From NCBI GenBank assembly GCA_026214975.1, contig CM047817.1:60048407-60112406 (forward strand): DNA of 64,000 nt, given 5' to 3'. The DNA comes from Gentiana macrophylla (Eukaryota; Streptophyta; Magnoliopsida; Gentianales; Gentianaceae). The notes under the pieces are model-generated. The model searched no databases and had not been told where the DNA came from. It saw only the letters and a list, made by a program, of their open reading frames with translations. Below are positions 47,016-58,683 of the stretch, piece by piece (position 1 is the stretch's first letter; each line of letters opens with the position of its first letter). Position numbers and translations under genes: made by a program.

Positions 47016-48160
47016 ACAAAGTTAATACATTTTAGGTACCCAAACCTGTTTGGGTCCATAATGGTCAGTGGTAAGCATGACCCTTGGTATGTTTCTATAA
47101 GGTCTTCTCCTGAATGTGTCATACTTTGGTTCATACATGTATTCCACGCATCCATAAGTTCTAATAAAGATGGGTTGTGTAGGAATCACATATGTTTTTT
47201 ACGGCCTTTTGGTTTATAATGTTGTTTGAAGTGACTTTGGTTGTTAGAAACATTAGCATAACCATTAGTTTGTTGTCTGTTAGGAATGACTTACGTGGTA
47301 TGGAGTCCACGAGGTCTTGTGTAAGTCCTCTCGCTTGATCCCATTGCGTGAGGTTTTACCCTAGTAGCATGGTTATACTTACATGTTTCTAGCATTAGAT
47401 GCAGTGAATATTCCAATCATCATCAATGAGGAGCAGTCTACCTTTCCCCCGAGATAAGTATCCCTTGAATGATTAACATTTTTGGGTTCGTGGATTCTTA
47501 TCCTTGGAATATTTGTTTCTTACCTTTCGTGGTCCAAAGCAGACTTGGTAGTGTGTCCGCTATCAAGAGCTTAGAAGGCACAAAGTGATTCTATTTTTAG
47601 ATTTATTCTTTTATTAGAGTCGTTGACTTCTTTGACTTACGATTTTGCTTCCTTGAAGCATTCTCATTGGGTTTTACTGCCTCAGCAACCTTATTGGGAG
47701 TTGGATCTAGTGCAGGTACAAACTTAGGACCAATTCTGGTGCTAGGTTGAGTGACCTTACTGGATCCACTCTTGTTAGATTGTTGAGTTCCAAATCAAAG
47801 CCCTGTTCTATCCCCATAAGGCTTTCCTGATTTGTATGCAGTAGTGGAACAAGATGGTTCAGCAGATTCAGAGGCTGCTGGATGATCAGCAGACTTATAA
47901 TGATTCTGTCCAACTTCTTTTTCCTTACCTTTGAGAACCCTTAATTCAGCTTTCAATCTTCCAACTTCCAATTCAAGAGCTTCTTTTTCAGCCTTCACAA
48001 TCTCATAACCAGATTGTATTATCCTCAGTTGATTAAGGATTGCATCCAAAGTCTCATTGTTGTCGAATTTCTAGGATTTGAACCACAAGTTGATTCACAA
48101 TCACTTCCAGCGGGAGTATTGATAGATACTGATGTTGTATACCTCCTCGATTTCATCCAT
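47016..48160 (-). pseudogene. SIR2 Gag-protease spacer with coiled coil
   Basis: Frame 47795-48049 encodes a Glu/Lys/Leu-rich helix (EIVKAEKEALELEVGRLKAE) typical of the coiled coil in Sirevirus Gag-Pol. 47640-47800 and 47050-47290 read as Pro/Asn/Gln-rich linker in other frames. Between 47290 and 47640 lies about 350 bp that I cannot assign and that has no counterpart in SIR1. SIR1 lacks the entire spacer. Confidence 0.65.
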
Positions 48161-49321
48161 ATTGGCCATCAAAGCATAATCTTCCAAATCAAGAACTTGT
48201 CTTTGTGTCATCCGATTCATTTCCTTTCGTGATTCCACTTCATACCCTCGATTCATCTTCAAGAACCATAGCCTTCTTGCCATGTCTTCTTTGTTGACTC
48301 TTGGGTCTTGATGAGGTCCGACAATCAGTCTAAAGTGTCCCTGGCTTCTTGCGCTTGAAGCAAATATAATCGGAGTTCCTTACTTTGTTTTAACTCGGGG
48401 TGATACCAGCTTGAAGTGTCCTGGTTTCTTGCAATGAAAGCACAGATAGTCATTGTCTTTCTTTGATTCTTCTTTCTTTCTTTCAGTAGGCCTCTTTGTG
48501 AAATTTCTTGAAGGGGCCTTTCCATTCTTCATCATCTTGATTTTCTTGCTCAGTAGGGCAATCTGCTCTTGCATCTCATCCAGCAGATCATCTTGTCCTC
48601 CTGATGTTTCTTCTTGATGTGAAGCAGCCAATGCATTGGTCTTTGGCTCTTCTTTTTCAGTCTCAGGTACAAGCTTTTTGCTGAATTCGTAAGCCTTAAG
48701 ATCTGAGAATAACTTGAAGGTGTCTTCTTCATGCAACTTTCTCATTTCTTCTATTGCAGTCACCTTCATTTTCCAAACATCCTTTGCAGGTAGAGCCTCC
48801 AAGATTTTAGTGTTTATTTCTTCTTTTGAATAACTTACACTCAGCAGGGTAAGTTCATCCAGGATTGCATTAAATCTAGACTCCATTTGCTCAATGGTTT
48901 CATTTGGCAGCATTTTGAACTTTTGGAACCTCTTTTCTCGCCACATCGATTTTATTCTTCTTTATTGCATCAGTGCCTTCACAGATCAAATGTATCTTGT
49001 CCCAAAGTTCCTTTGCAGTCTTGCAATCTTTAACCTTCATTTACATATTGCTATCCAAGGTTACGTAAATGATGTCAATAGCAATATTGTTGAGGTTTGC
49101 TCTTTTTTCTGCCTTCGCATTCCATTCTCTTTTGGTTTAGGAATGTACTCGGTTGTATCACCCATTATTATCGCTTTGGTAATCTCCAGTGGTCCATCAG
49201 TTAGTACATCCATCATATCATCAAGAGTAGCAGCAAGGTAAGCCTGCATTCGACGTTTATACTCATCAAATCTATCTAGAGAACACATTAACATTGTTCT
49301 AGCATACTGTGTGTTATCCAT
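48161..49321 (-). pseudogene. gag: SIR2 gag (broken)
   Basis: The start is the ATG at 49321 (MDNTQYARTMLMCSLDRFDE). Frame 49061-49321 ends by a shift. The coding frame contains a TAA at 49041-49043, immediately before a second ATG, and SIR1 has the same TAA. Frame 48380-48946 holds the Gag core (NETIEQMESRFNAILDELTL, HEEDTFKLFSDLKAYEF) and the zinc knuckle CFHCKKPGHFK. A further shift follows. 48101-48283 encodes the DYALMANMDE block that leads to the protease side. Confidence 0.88.
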
Positions 49322-49408
49322 GATGCAAGTCTTTGAAAATCAGTAACTTGAAAGAAAGTTTCAAAGAATTTTCACAAGCACAACAAGTAGGATTTCTTGT
49401 AATGTAGC

Positions 49409-49423
49409 ACGGCTCCGATACCA
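49409..49423 (-). promoter_or_regulatory. SIR2 primer-binding site
   Basis: The minus strand reads TGGTATCGGAGCCGT next to the 5' LTR, a tRNA-Met-type site with CGG in place of CAG. Confidence 0.85.
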
Positions 49424-49425
49424 AT

Positions 49426-51133
49426 TGTTGGTCCCTTGAAAAGGCTTTGTTAAGTTTAGAGGGGGGTGTGAATAAACTTAACACTTAAAACTTTGGAGTT
49501 AACAAATTCTGCAACTTCAAAGACTCTGCGATACTTCAGTAGTCTGCTTTGAGACTTGTGAGTCTCATTGATAAATGTGAGTCTCATCGACAGATTGAGT
49601 TTGCTGAATTTGTGCAGCGGAATAATATCAAAATTAAGCCTTAATACTTGTTGTTAAATATGATACTAAGTATTAGATACTCAGTAGTGTCTGTGTGTGA
49701 TTTCAGTTGCTAGATTTAATTGACTGATGAATGTAATAGACTAAGTGCAGAAATTAAATGCTGAAAGTAAGTAGGCAGATTTTATAGTGGTTCCAGGTGG
49801 TGTAATCCTGTCAGTCCACTCTTCTCCTGTGATGTTGGAGGAAATTCACTAGAGATCTTTGATGTAGCTTTTACAAAGATTCCTAAGGTTGCTTGTCCTT
49901 CACCAATAACTATGGCTTCACAAACTCAAAACCGGGAGCAGTAGGATTGTCGCTTCCGAGTCTTCCACGGTCCTTGAAGGGTAGGATTGCCTTTTCACCA
50001 GCTCCACCACAAACAACAGTCTTTCACACAACTAGTGCTTCACTGTCTTCAGCAGGTTCTTTATAAAATAAAGAATGAATCAAATAAATGATTCAAATGC
50101 TGCAGCTTGATTAGGATGATATAATCAGCAGCTTGCAGTCTTCAAGTGTGTATGCTTGATGTAGATTGAATGTAGAATACACTTGAAGATTTTCTGGATC
50201 AGTAGCTTTAAGTTCAGTAAGTTCAGCAGGGTGTTTTTCAGCTCAGAATAATATCTCTTCAAAGTTTATCAAAATTCATCATCTTGTTTCTGGGTTGAAA
50301 GTCCTCTATTTATAGGCAGGAATGCATATGACTTGTATTTGAAATTCAAATATAACCGTTCCTTGTTTTTGTCCCATCTGATTTGCATTCTATCACTATT
50401 CATAGGACTGACACTGTCAGAATTCCTTTTTGACAGTGCAGTCTGTCCACCCTTTGACTTATATCCATTGGATAATAATCTGAATCATCCCAACGTCTGT
50501 TTAATCTCACCCCTTGATTTGTTTGATAAGTCAGAGGTAGTTGGCTGTCCTTGTCCATTTAATCTTCTAATATAATCTTGATTTAACCGAGGTATATCAT
50601 GGCCAGGTTCATCGCTTCATCGAGATACCAATCGATCACTTTGAACATCATTTTTTTGTGTATAAAATGTAATGCAATTGATTTCTTTTATCTAACTTTT
50701 ATCTCGTGAAGTTAGATTACACTTTTTTTTAAATATAACTAAGTTCCAAACATCATCCAACTTATGGAACTTAGACCTTGTATTAAGGTATATGTAATCG
50801 ATTTAGGTCATCACAGCACTTGCCTAAATTCTCGATTCCATATCCTTGACTTAAATTACTAAGTTTGATCCCTTAGCCTTTCAGAATCGAGTTTGATCCT
50901 CAAATTTTCTTGGTCTTCAAGAGTTCAAGACTAGTCTCATCGACCTATCTACCCCATCGACTAGACGAGTCTCAATAAACAAGTCGGTGACCATTACAAA
51001 GGTCTTGTTTGATCAAACCTATTCATAAATCAAACTCTAATAAACCTATACATTTGATCTAGACATCTTTTTGCCTTTGCACTATAACAGCTAGTATGGC
51101 ACTCATCCTCAAAACATAGAAATAAGTCCAACA
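49426..51133 (-). repeat. SIR2 5' LTR
   Basis: This complete 1708-bp LTR is collinear with 41841-43555. A minus-strand CTATAAATAG lies at 50305-50314. The right end GTCCAACA abuts the target duplication ATCAG. Confidence 0.93.
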
Positions 51134-51138
51134 ATCAG

Positions 51139-54100
51139 TAAGTTGAACTCTGCCAGGTGCAGGTTCCCTGAATGCATTTGTCTCATTCTCCCATTTCTTC
51201 TTGGCAAAAATCCTTGCAGCCTCTTTTGCTTCTGTTGTTTGGCCCACTTCCCACTTAGTGACATCATCAACAAAACGGGACAATAGGCCATGAACACTCT
51301 CCTGTGTGATAATTAGATTACTCAGTTGTCCTTCCATAATCTCAGTTCTTGTATCAACTGCAGTAATCCTTGATTGCAAAGTCCGCTCCGAAGAGATTGA
51401 TCCTTTCAAGAAGCTTAGGATCCAATCCAAAGAGTTGAGATGTTCAGCTGACCTCAAGAGAGCTTAGGTGTTTCAGCAAGCTGGTCAAGTTTTTGATTGA
51501 TAGATGCAAGTTGGTCTTTCAAAAACTTTTCCTTCAGTGTATTTCCTTGCCTGATTCCCTTCACATCTAGAATAAGATCATGAACAACATTTTGAGTAGA
51601 TGTGAAGTTTCAAGCAACTGTTTCAGTAGATTGTCTGTTGTTGTCCACTATCTTCATCAGTTCTTCAAATCTTTGTTCCTGTCTGTCAAGTTGAGTTCTT
51701 AGCTGTGATATGTCATTTCTGACAGCCCTCAACTCTTCCACAACATGTTCTGGTACTCCACCATTCATTTCTCCAGCAATTCCATCAGCAGGCTCTTCTA
51801 CATTATATGTGCCCTTTGTCTGTTGATGACCATTGCTCTGCTCATATCTCTCCCAGCAGGGGGAGGTCCTTCCTCAACTATAGCACCAAGAATATCTTCC
51901 ATTATTGGATCTTGTGCAGGTTCATCAGCAACAATTTCTTCCTCAGACAATTAAAACTCATCATCACTGTAGTCATAGTCCAACAGTTGCTCATCCTCAT
52001 CAATAACAACAGACCGTTGACCATCCTTCCCTACAGTGGTCTTGACTCCAGTAGGCTCCACTACAGCAGCCTCTTCAACAACAACAGCAGGGGTTTCCTC
52101 CAAACCCAAAGATTGTTCCAACCTGTGTCCAGGTGCTGTTTGTAACTCAGCAACATGTACCTCCTGTTCCAACCTATGTGCAGGTGCTGTTTGGTCCTCA
52201 GCAACCTGTACCTCCACTTCTTGCCTTGATTCTTGTGCAATAAATGACACAATAACTTGATCAGGGAATATGTCCATATTTTCTTGTTGAAATTCCCCAA
52301 TATCTCCAATCCTTCTCAGAAGATTTACAGTGTTGGTTAGAGTGCTTTCAGTGTCAATCCAGTGTTGATATTGAATTGAATCCTCAGAACTGACACTTGG
52401 CTCATTATGATCAATAACCCTCTCATCACTTGAGTCCACAGTCTGTTGATCATCAACATGTTCAACAGGTTCTTCAACAAATAAATGATCAATCTCACCA
52501 ACCATCTTGTTTGTACCAATGTCAATGCCCTCATTGATTTGTGCCTCAATATCATCAATGGTGAGATGTTGCACATCCTCATCCATCACCAGCTTTGTTC
52601 TTCGTGGATTGACCAAAGATCATCGATCGCTTCTCTACCCTTGGTTCAGTGAACATGGAAGTTCCACTGGTTTCTCCTGGACCAGAGGGATGATTGTCAT
52701 CAGAATCAGATGATGAAGAGTCATCATCATCACCTCTTGGAACCCTGAACTTGATACCCTCTTCTTTCTGTTGATCATCAAACAGATCCATCAGCCTGGA
52801 TTGCAGTAAGGTGGTATCAACCAGATCCAGCAGATTCTCCACTCCAAGTCTTTCAAAAGCCCATTCTTCAAAGTCTGTCATAGGTTCTGCAGCTAGCTTT
52901 TGTCTTTTATAGTATCCAAACTTCCATTGGAAATAATTAGCCACCAACAGGAGCTTTGGATCAACATACCCTTCTTTCCTTTTTTTCTCATGTATTTCAT
53001 AGGGTAAGAATGATCTTCTGGGAGCTGTTCCAGTACCTTGCTGACCTCCAAAGGTCTCAACAAGTAGATTCAAAGTTTCTTCCACAGATGTCTCAAGGTC
53101 AGTAGGTTGCTCAGGTTTGATATTAGTTCCTACTACCTCCATCTGTACCACACTTGGTTCCTCCTGACTTATATGCTCATCAGCAGGGTTAGCAGCAGAC
53201 TGCTCTTCCCCCTGAACTATTGCAAGAATTGCAGGGTCTTGTACCAATACTTCAACTTCCACAGCAGGTGTTGACTCAGTGGTTTGATGTGGTTCTTCAA
53301 CAGATTCTACAGCAGGCTCAGGGTCAGTAGTCACAGATTGCTCAACAGCAACCTGTGCACTTTCATAAAGCTCAGCAACCTTAGCAGGTGAGGATTCTCT
53401 AACTTCAACAGCAGGCTCAGGTATAGGAGACTGCTCTGACTCTTCAGCAGGTTGCTCAACAACAACCTCTGCATCCTCATTAGGCTTGATGATTGTTAAA
53501 GTTTCTGCCTCAATAGCCTCTCCTTCTTCTTCTGTTTCTGCTTCCTGTTCCCTTTGAGCCTCTAAGATTTTCAATTGTTTCCCTTTTCCATGTTTCTTTT
53601 TGTGGATAATCTCCTTCATCCTCTTGGAAATTGGCTCATCATCAATTTCAATCACATTGGACTTCCTCTTTCTACTGGCTTCTTTATGTTGTTCCTTGAA
53701 AATCTCAACAACAGTTTTCTTTCTTGCAAGAGAGGTTCAAGTAACCTCAAACTCTCATGGTCCTCGGTGGACTCAAAGCAGATCTCACTGCTTGTTTTCT
53801 TGTCTTTCTAGGCTTTAACATCTCAAAGAGTCTTCTTTTATCGTGACCTTTCTCTTCTCTGTAATCTTCTTTGGTGCAAAGAGAGCTTAAAACTTTCTTG
53901 ACCTGCTCACCACCAGCATCACCATCATTTACATCATCATCACTCTCAGCACCCTCAACAACATCTTCTTCATCATCATCCAGACCAGGGACAGCATAAT
54001 CAATCTCTTTCTTGTATCTGGATTGATTGATTTTCTCAGGTGCCACATCAGGAATCTCTAAATAATTCAGCAGGGACTGAACCATTAATCCTAAGGGTAA

Positions 54101-54720
54101 GGCCTTGGATTTCCTTTTCCCTTCTCTTTCTTCTTTGGCAACTTTCTTCATGTAGTGGATAAAGTATCCAGCCCAATCAAATTTCATACTTCTGCAGATA
54201 ATCATTAGCAGCTCTATATTGGGTCCTGATAGAGTATCCATACTTCCAACCAGCCCTAATATGTTCTTAGCAAGGATTTTGCTCAGCAGGTTGTATTCAT
54301 AACCAATATGTTTCACATTGATGCCTAGAGTTGATTTGATGGCATCATTGGTCTTGATTCTTTCAACAAATCATTCCTTGACAATCCCATTTCTTCAGGA
54401 TTTACAGGAGCATCTATTACATCATCAAAACCAAAAACTTCCCTCAGTAGACTTGAGGAAACTTCAATTTCTTGAGCATTCACAGTTGTTTTGAATGCTT
54501 CTTCTCATTCCTTTATCATAATATTCTTCCAAAAACTGACAACATTTGTGTAAGAGATTGTTTCCAATCTTATGTTCAGTACATTCTCCAATCCTTCATA
54601 TCTTCTTATTCTTCGACCAATGTTAATAGCTAACTCTGTTTTATTAGCATCAACAACAAAACCTCTCACACTTTGGCTTGATCCGACTTGAACATCAGTC
54701 TTTTCCGCGATTGTTAACAG
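51139..54720 (-). pseudogene. SIR1 env-like ORF, main part
   Basis: It follows pol on the minus strand. The N-terminal third (54720 to about 53750) reads as the helical domain found in many plant transposon proteins (VLNIRLETISYTNVVSFW; YNLLSKILAKNILGLVGSMD; MKFDWAGYFIHYMKK). The middle (53655-51950) is very acidic and rich in Glu, Val, Pro and Gln, with many repeats of EEP/VAE type. The C-terminal third (51457-51139) has heptad-like spacing (TRTEIMEGQLSNLIITQESV). Frames 53747-54316, 52579-53655 and 51951-52616 carry most of it. I see no signal peptide or membrane segment. A fusion role has been suggested for such ORFs but is unproven. Confidence 0.8.
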
Positions 54721-55292
54721 AAAAAGATGAAGAAGAAAACTTGTAAATCTGTGTTCACACTATGTAAAGACAGAGATATAATCAGATTTGCAGTAGAGTG
54801 TTTCTTCTGTGTATAGGTCTGTATATATAGACAGAGCGTGGTTGTAACTGTCAGTGCACGTACATCCACATTAACCACGATTAATCTGAGTAACTGCTGA
54901 CTTGACACGTGGCACATTTCTTCTCCATAATGTTTGTAACTGTTAGATCGTGTTAACTGAGGTTATAAAGAATAGAATAAATATCCCGCCAATCTGCTTT
55001 TTGACTTTAATAAGTTTGACTGTGTAACGTAATATTTAGCAGACTTATCATCGCGAGGTTGGTTCAAGCACTGCCGACATAGTGTCTCAAAGACCTTACG
55101 ATAAGGTCACTCTGCTGAGGTTTAAATTCCTTTGTATTGTCCAACTAATAATACAAAATGAAGTTTAATACCAATGACTGATCTATCAAGTGAGCTCACC
55201 CAACATGACAAAGACCAATCCCCTTGGCAACCTCATTTGCTCAATTGTCCAATAATAAGTACATGGAATTGTTGATACCTATGACTAATCTG
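54721..55292 (-). other. SIR1 spacer between pol and env-like ORF
   Basis: No supported ORF. A ~65-bp phrase containing AAGTGAGCTCACCCAACAT occurs twice, near 55188 and 55292, about 105 bp apart; the second copy overlaps the end of pol. An internal promoter or splice acceptor for the env-like ORF would be expected here but cannot be recognised. Confidence 0.55.
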
Positions 55293-55745
55293 CTAAGTGA
55301 GCTCACCCAACATAGCAAAGACTAATCCTTGGTGAATTCCAAGACACTGCTCTTGATTATCACCAACTTTAATAATTCCAAGTTCAGTCCTTAGTTTAGC
55401 AAACCTTTCACTATCAAGTGGTTTAGTGAATATATCAGCAAGTTGATGTTCAGTAGGGATATACAGAACCACCACATCCTTCTTTTCAACATGATCTCTT
55501 ATAAAATGATGTCTTACATAAATGTGCTTGGTTCTTGAGTGCAAAACATGATTTTCTGTGATTGCAATTGCACTTGTGTTGTCACACATTATTGGAATTT
55601 CTTTTTCTTCAATTCCATAGTCCCTTAGTTGTTGTCTTAGCCAAAGTACTTGTGCACAACAACTTCCAGCAGCAATGTATTCAGCTTCAGCAGTGGAAGT
55701 TGATATTGAGTTCATTTCTTCTTTGAACCAGAAACCGATCTATTT
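55293..55745 (-). pseudogene. pol: SIR1 RNase H
   Basis: This 140-codon frame encodes the copia RNase H. It includes the conserved acidic positions in STAEAEYIAAGSC and MCDNTSAIAI and the terminal block TEHQLADIFTKPLDSERF. It is nearly intact, but the upstream connection to RT is frameshifted near 55740 and 55960. Confidence 0.9.
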
Positions 55746-56850
55746 CCCATTAAGCGCGGTGTTCTGTGGTACTTTTTCTATCAATCTTGCATCCAAAGAT
55801 AATCGTAATCTGAGTAGGATATAACTTTGAAGCTTCCATCTTTGGAATACCATATCCCTACTCCCAAAGTCTTTTTAGATATTTAAGAACTCTTTTGAAT
55901 GCACCTAAATGACTTTCTTTAGGTTTGGATTGAAATCGGCACAAACACCTACAAAGAAATGATATATCAGTCTCTGTGGCGATAAGGTACATCGATCGCC
56001 TATCATCCTTCTGTATAAGGTCTGATCAACATCTTTGCCTTCTTTATCTTCATCCAACCGGATATTTGTACTCATAGGAGTTGATATTTTGGTGCTGTTT
56101 TCCATACCAAACTTCTTCAGCAGCTCCTTGGTGTACTTGGTTTGATGAACGAAGATTCCATCTTTCATCTGTTTAACTTGCAATCCCAAAAAGTAGTTCA
56201 TTTCTCCCATCATACTCATTTTGGAATTTGCTCTTCATTAGATTTGCAAAATTCTCACATAGCAATTCATTCTCAGAACCAAAGAATATGTCATCAACAT
56301 AAATCTGTACCAGCAGGGTGGTGTCCTTCTCATTGATTCTGAAAAGAGTCTTATCAATGGTGCCTTTTGTAAAACCATTGTCCACCAAGAACTGAGATAG
56401 AGTCTCATACCATGCTCTTGGTGCTTGTTTCAAACCATAAAGTGCTTTGTTGAGTCTATACACTTTATCTTCTTGATCTTTAATTTCAAATCCAGGAGGT
56501 TGCTGAACATACACTTCCTCCTCTAGAATGCCATTCAAGAAAGCACTTTTGACATCCATTTGATAAACCTTGAAGTTCTTATATGCAGCATGTGCTAAGA
56601 ATAATCTGATAGCTTCCAATCTTGCAACAGGTGCATAAGTTTCATCAAAATCTATTCTTCGCTTGAGAATAGCCCTTTGCAACTAGTCCGGCCTTATTCC
56701 TTACAATGGTACCATTCATCAAGTTTGTTTTCATATACCCATTTAGTACCAATGATATTAGCATGACTAGGCCTTTCAACTAAAGTGTCCAAACTTGATT
56801 TCTTTCAAATTCATTTAATTCTTCTTGCATAGCAATTATCCAATCTGGAT
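55746..56850 (-). pseudogene. pol: SIR1 reverse transcriptase (broken)
   Basis: 56173-56682 carries [52 protein letters not shown] and the catalytic [13 protein letters not shown]. 55905-56219 continues with [17 protein letters not shown] and the connection. Shifts occur near 56680, 56220 and 55990. The active site is complete, in contrast to SIR2. Confidence 0.92.
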
Positions 56851-58134
56851 CTGAAATTGCTTCTTCAACAACTTTAGGTTCAACTTGAGATAGAAAACAA
56901 GTAAACATTGCTTCTAATTGTCTTCTAGTCCTTGCACCTTGCTGAATGTTGCCAATGACTTGTTCAGCAGGGTGATCCTTTTACCATTGTGGATTCTGGT
57001 TAGATTGATTCTCAGGAACCTCATCTTGATGTAGGTCCGCTATATCTTCAACAGGGGGTTCATCAGATCCTTGAAGCTGCTTGCTTGTTGCATCGGTAGT
57101 GTCACCAAAGCAGGTGTTCAAAGAGGGCGAATCGAAACTTTTAAGTCATTAAACCTTTCCAAAACTTCAACACTATCTGGATCAGTGACTTGTAAGTTCT
57201 CAGCAGGTTCACAACCTTCATCTTCCATACTAGTAAACTTAGGTTCATCAAACACAACATGTATTGTTTCTTCATGTTTCAGTGACCTCTTGTTCAGTAC
57301 CCTGAATGCCTTGCTGACTGAAGAATATCCCAAGAAAATTCCTTCATCTGATTTAGGTTGGAATGTCTTCAAATGTTCCTTATGATTCAAGATAAAACAT
57401 TTACTTCCAAATGGATGGAAATAAGATATATTGGGTTTTCTTCCATTCCAAACATCATAAGGTGTCTTCAAGCAGACTTCTTGTTTTATGATGTTCTGTT
57501 TTGTGTATAGCATGTTTGTATTAATCGCTTCACTAATACCTTTCGGTGAAAGAATGCTTCACAAATCATTGTCCTTCCCGCTTCTTTTAAAGTCCTGTTT
57601 CTTCTTTCAAAGAACCCCATTTTCTTTGAGGTGTACCAAAGCGGCGACAAGTTGATGTAGTACACCATTCGCTGATATTCTCTTATAACTTTATTAAGAA
57701 ACTCAGCACTTTGTCCGATCTCGATTTTTACTATTTGTTAAACTTTTCTCATTTTGTAACCTCTTCAAAAGATCAGGCATCTTCTTGAGTGTTTCACTTT
57801 TCTTGTTCATAAATACCACCCAAGTGTATCTAGAAAAATCATCCACAACCACTAAGGTGTATTTCTTTCCTGTAACACTTGTTGGTGTAACTGGTCCAAA
57901 CAGATCCATATGCATCAGCTCCAAGACTCTATTAGTTGATTGCTTAGTCTTTGATTTGAAGCTTGATTTGGTCTTTTTACCTTGCTGACATGCATCACAT
58001 ATAGTATCTTTCTTGAATGTGATCTCAGGTAAACAAATCACCAGTTTCTTCTTCACCAACTGATTGATGTCATCAAAATTTAAGTGATTTAATTTCTTGT
58101 GCCATAACCAATTGAGTTCTGACTTGGTATGCAC
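56851..58134 (-). pseudogene. pol: SIR1 integrase (broken)
   Basis: 57703-58134 encodes the zinc block (WLWHKKLNHLNFDDINQL, CDACQQGKK) and the first half of the catalytic core (MDLFGPVTPTSVTGKKYTLV). 57486-57668 encodes the part around RRNRTLKEAGRTMI, and 57118-57513 the C-terminal signature. The region 57486-57720 differs from SIR2 mainly where SIR2 has CAG-type repeats (for example CCAGCAGCAGCAAG at about 46137 against CCAAAGCGGCGACAAG at about 57640). These indels cause the shifts. Confidence 0.9.
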
Positions 58135-58683
58135 AATCAGTCAGTTTTCTGGAACTGCAGTAGACCAATCCACAATGTACATGTTTTGTTGTCTTCTGCC
58201 AGCAAATACAACTTGATCACCTCTTTCACTGATGACAATACAGTTGTTTTTGTCAAAAGTGACCTTGTATCCCATGTCACAGAATTGTCCAGTGCTCAGC
58301 AAGTTGTAGTCTAGTCCTTCCACATAAGCAACATTTTTGATTGTAAGTCCATTCCTCACAAGTGTGCCATATCCTCTTGTGTATCCAGGTGTAATTTTGT
58401 TGCTAAAATTCACCCTTGGACCATCATTTGTCACAAAATTTGACAAACAGTGCTTATTCTTTGTCATATGTCTGGAACATCCACTGTCAAAGTACCAGAC
58501 ACCCTCCCCTGTTTCATCCATATTAGCCATTAATGCATAGTCTTTCATATCATCAACCAATGCTGTGTCATCTAATTCATTTCCCTTTTCAGATTCCATT
58601 TCATATCCAGATCCATCTCCAGCAATCATAGCCTTTTGCCAAGTCTTCTTTGTTGACTTTTGGTTTTGAGCAGGTCTGGACAA
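58135..58683 (-). pseudogene. SIR1 protease with short Gag-protease junction
   Basis: The 180-codon frame 58141-58683 carries MKDYALMANMDETGEGVWY followed by the retropepsin active site FDSGCSRHM and the rest of the protease (GYGTLVRNGLTIKNVAYVEG, LLSTGQF). Unlike SIR2, the DYALMANMDE block leads directly into the protease in one open frame, so the coiled-coil spacer is missing. The frame ends just before the pre-integrase block. Confidence 0.85.

Larger units (their letters stand above)
44147..51133 (-). mobile_element. SIR2: second Sirevirus copy, nested in SIR1, 3' end deleted
   Basis: The target duplication ATCAG is at 44142-44146 and 51134-51138. The right (5') LTR 49426-51133 is complete at 1708 bp. 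At the left only the first ~92 bp of the 3' LTR remain (44147-44238), joined directly to the RNase H region. The remainder of the LTR, the purine tract, the whole env-like ORF and the end of pol are therefore missing. Gag, spacer, protease, integrase and RT are recognisable on the minus strand. Confidence 0.93.

Noticed and set aside
46631..47219. Plus-strand frames opposite SIR2 integrase and protease
   Set aside because: They are antisense shadows of minus-strand coding sequence with no domain match.
51745..52260. Plus-strand frames opposite the env-like ORF
   Set aside because: These Ser/Cys-rich readings mirror the acidic minus-strand repeats and are shadows.
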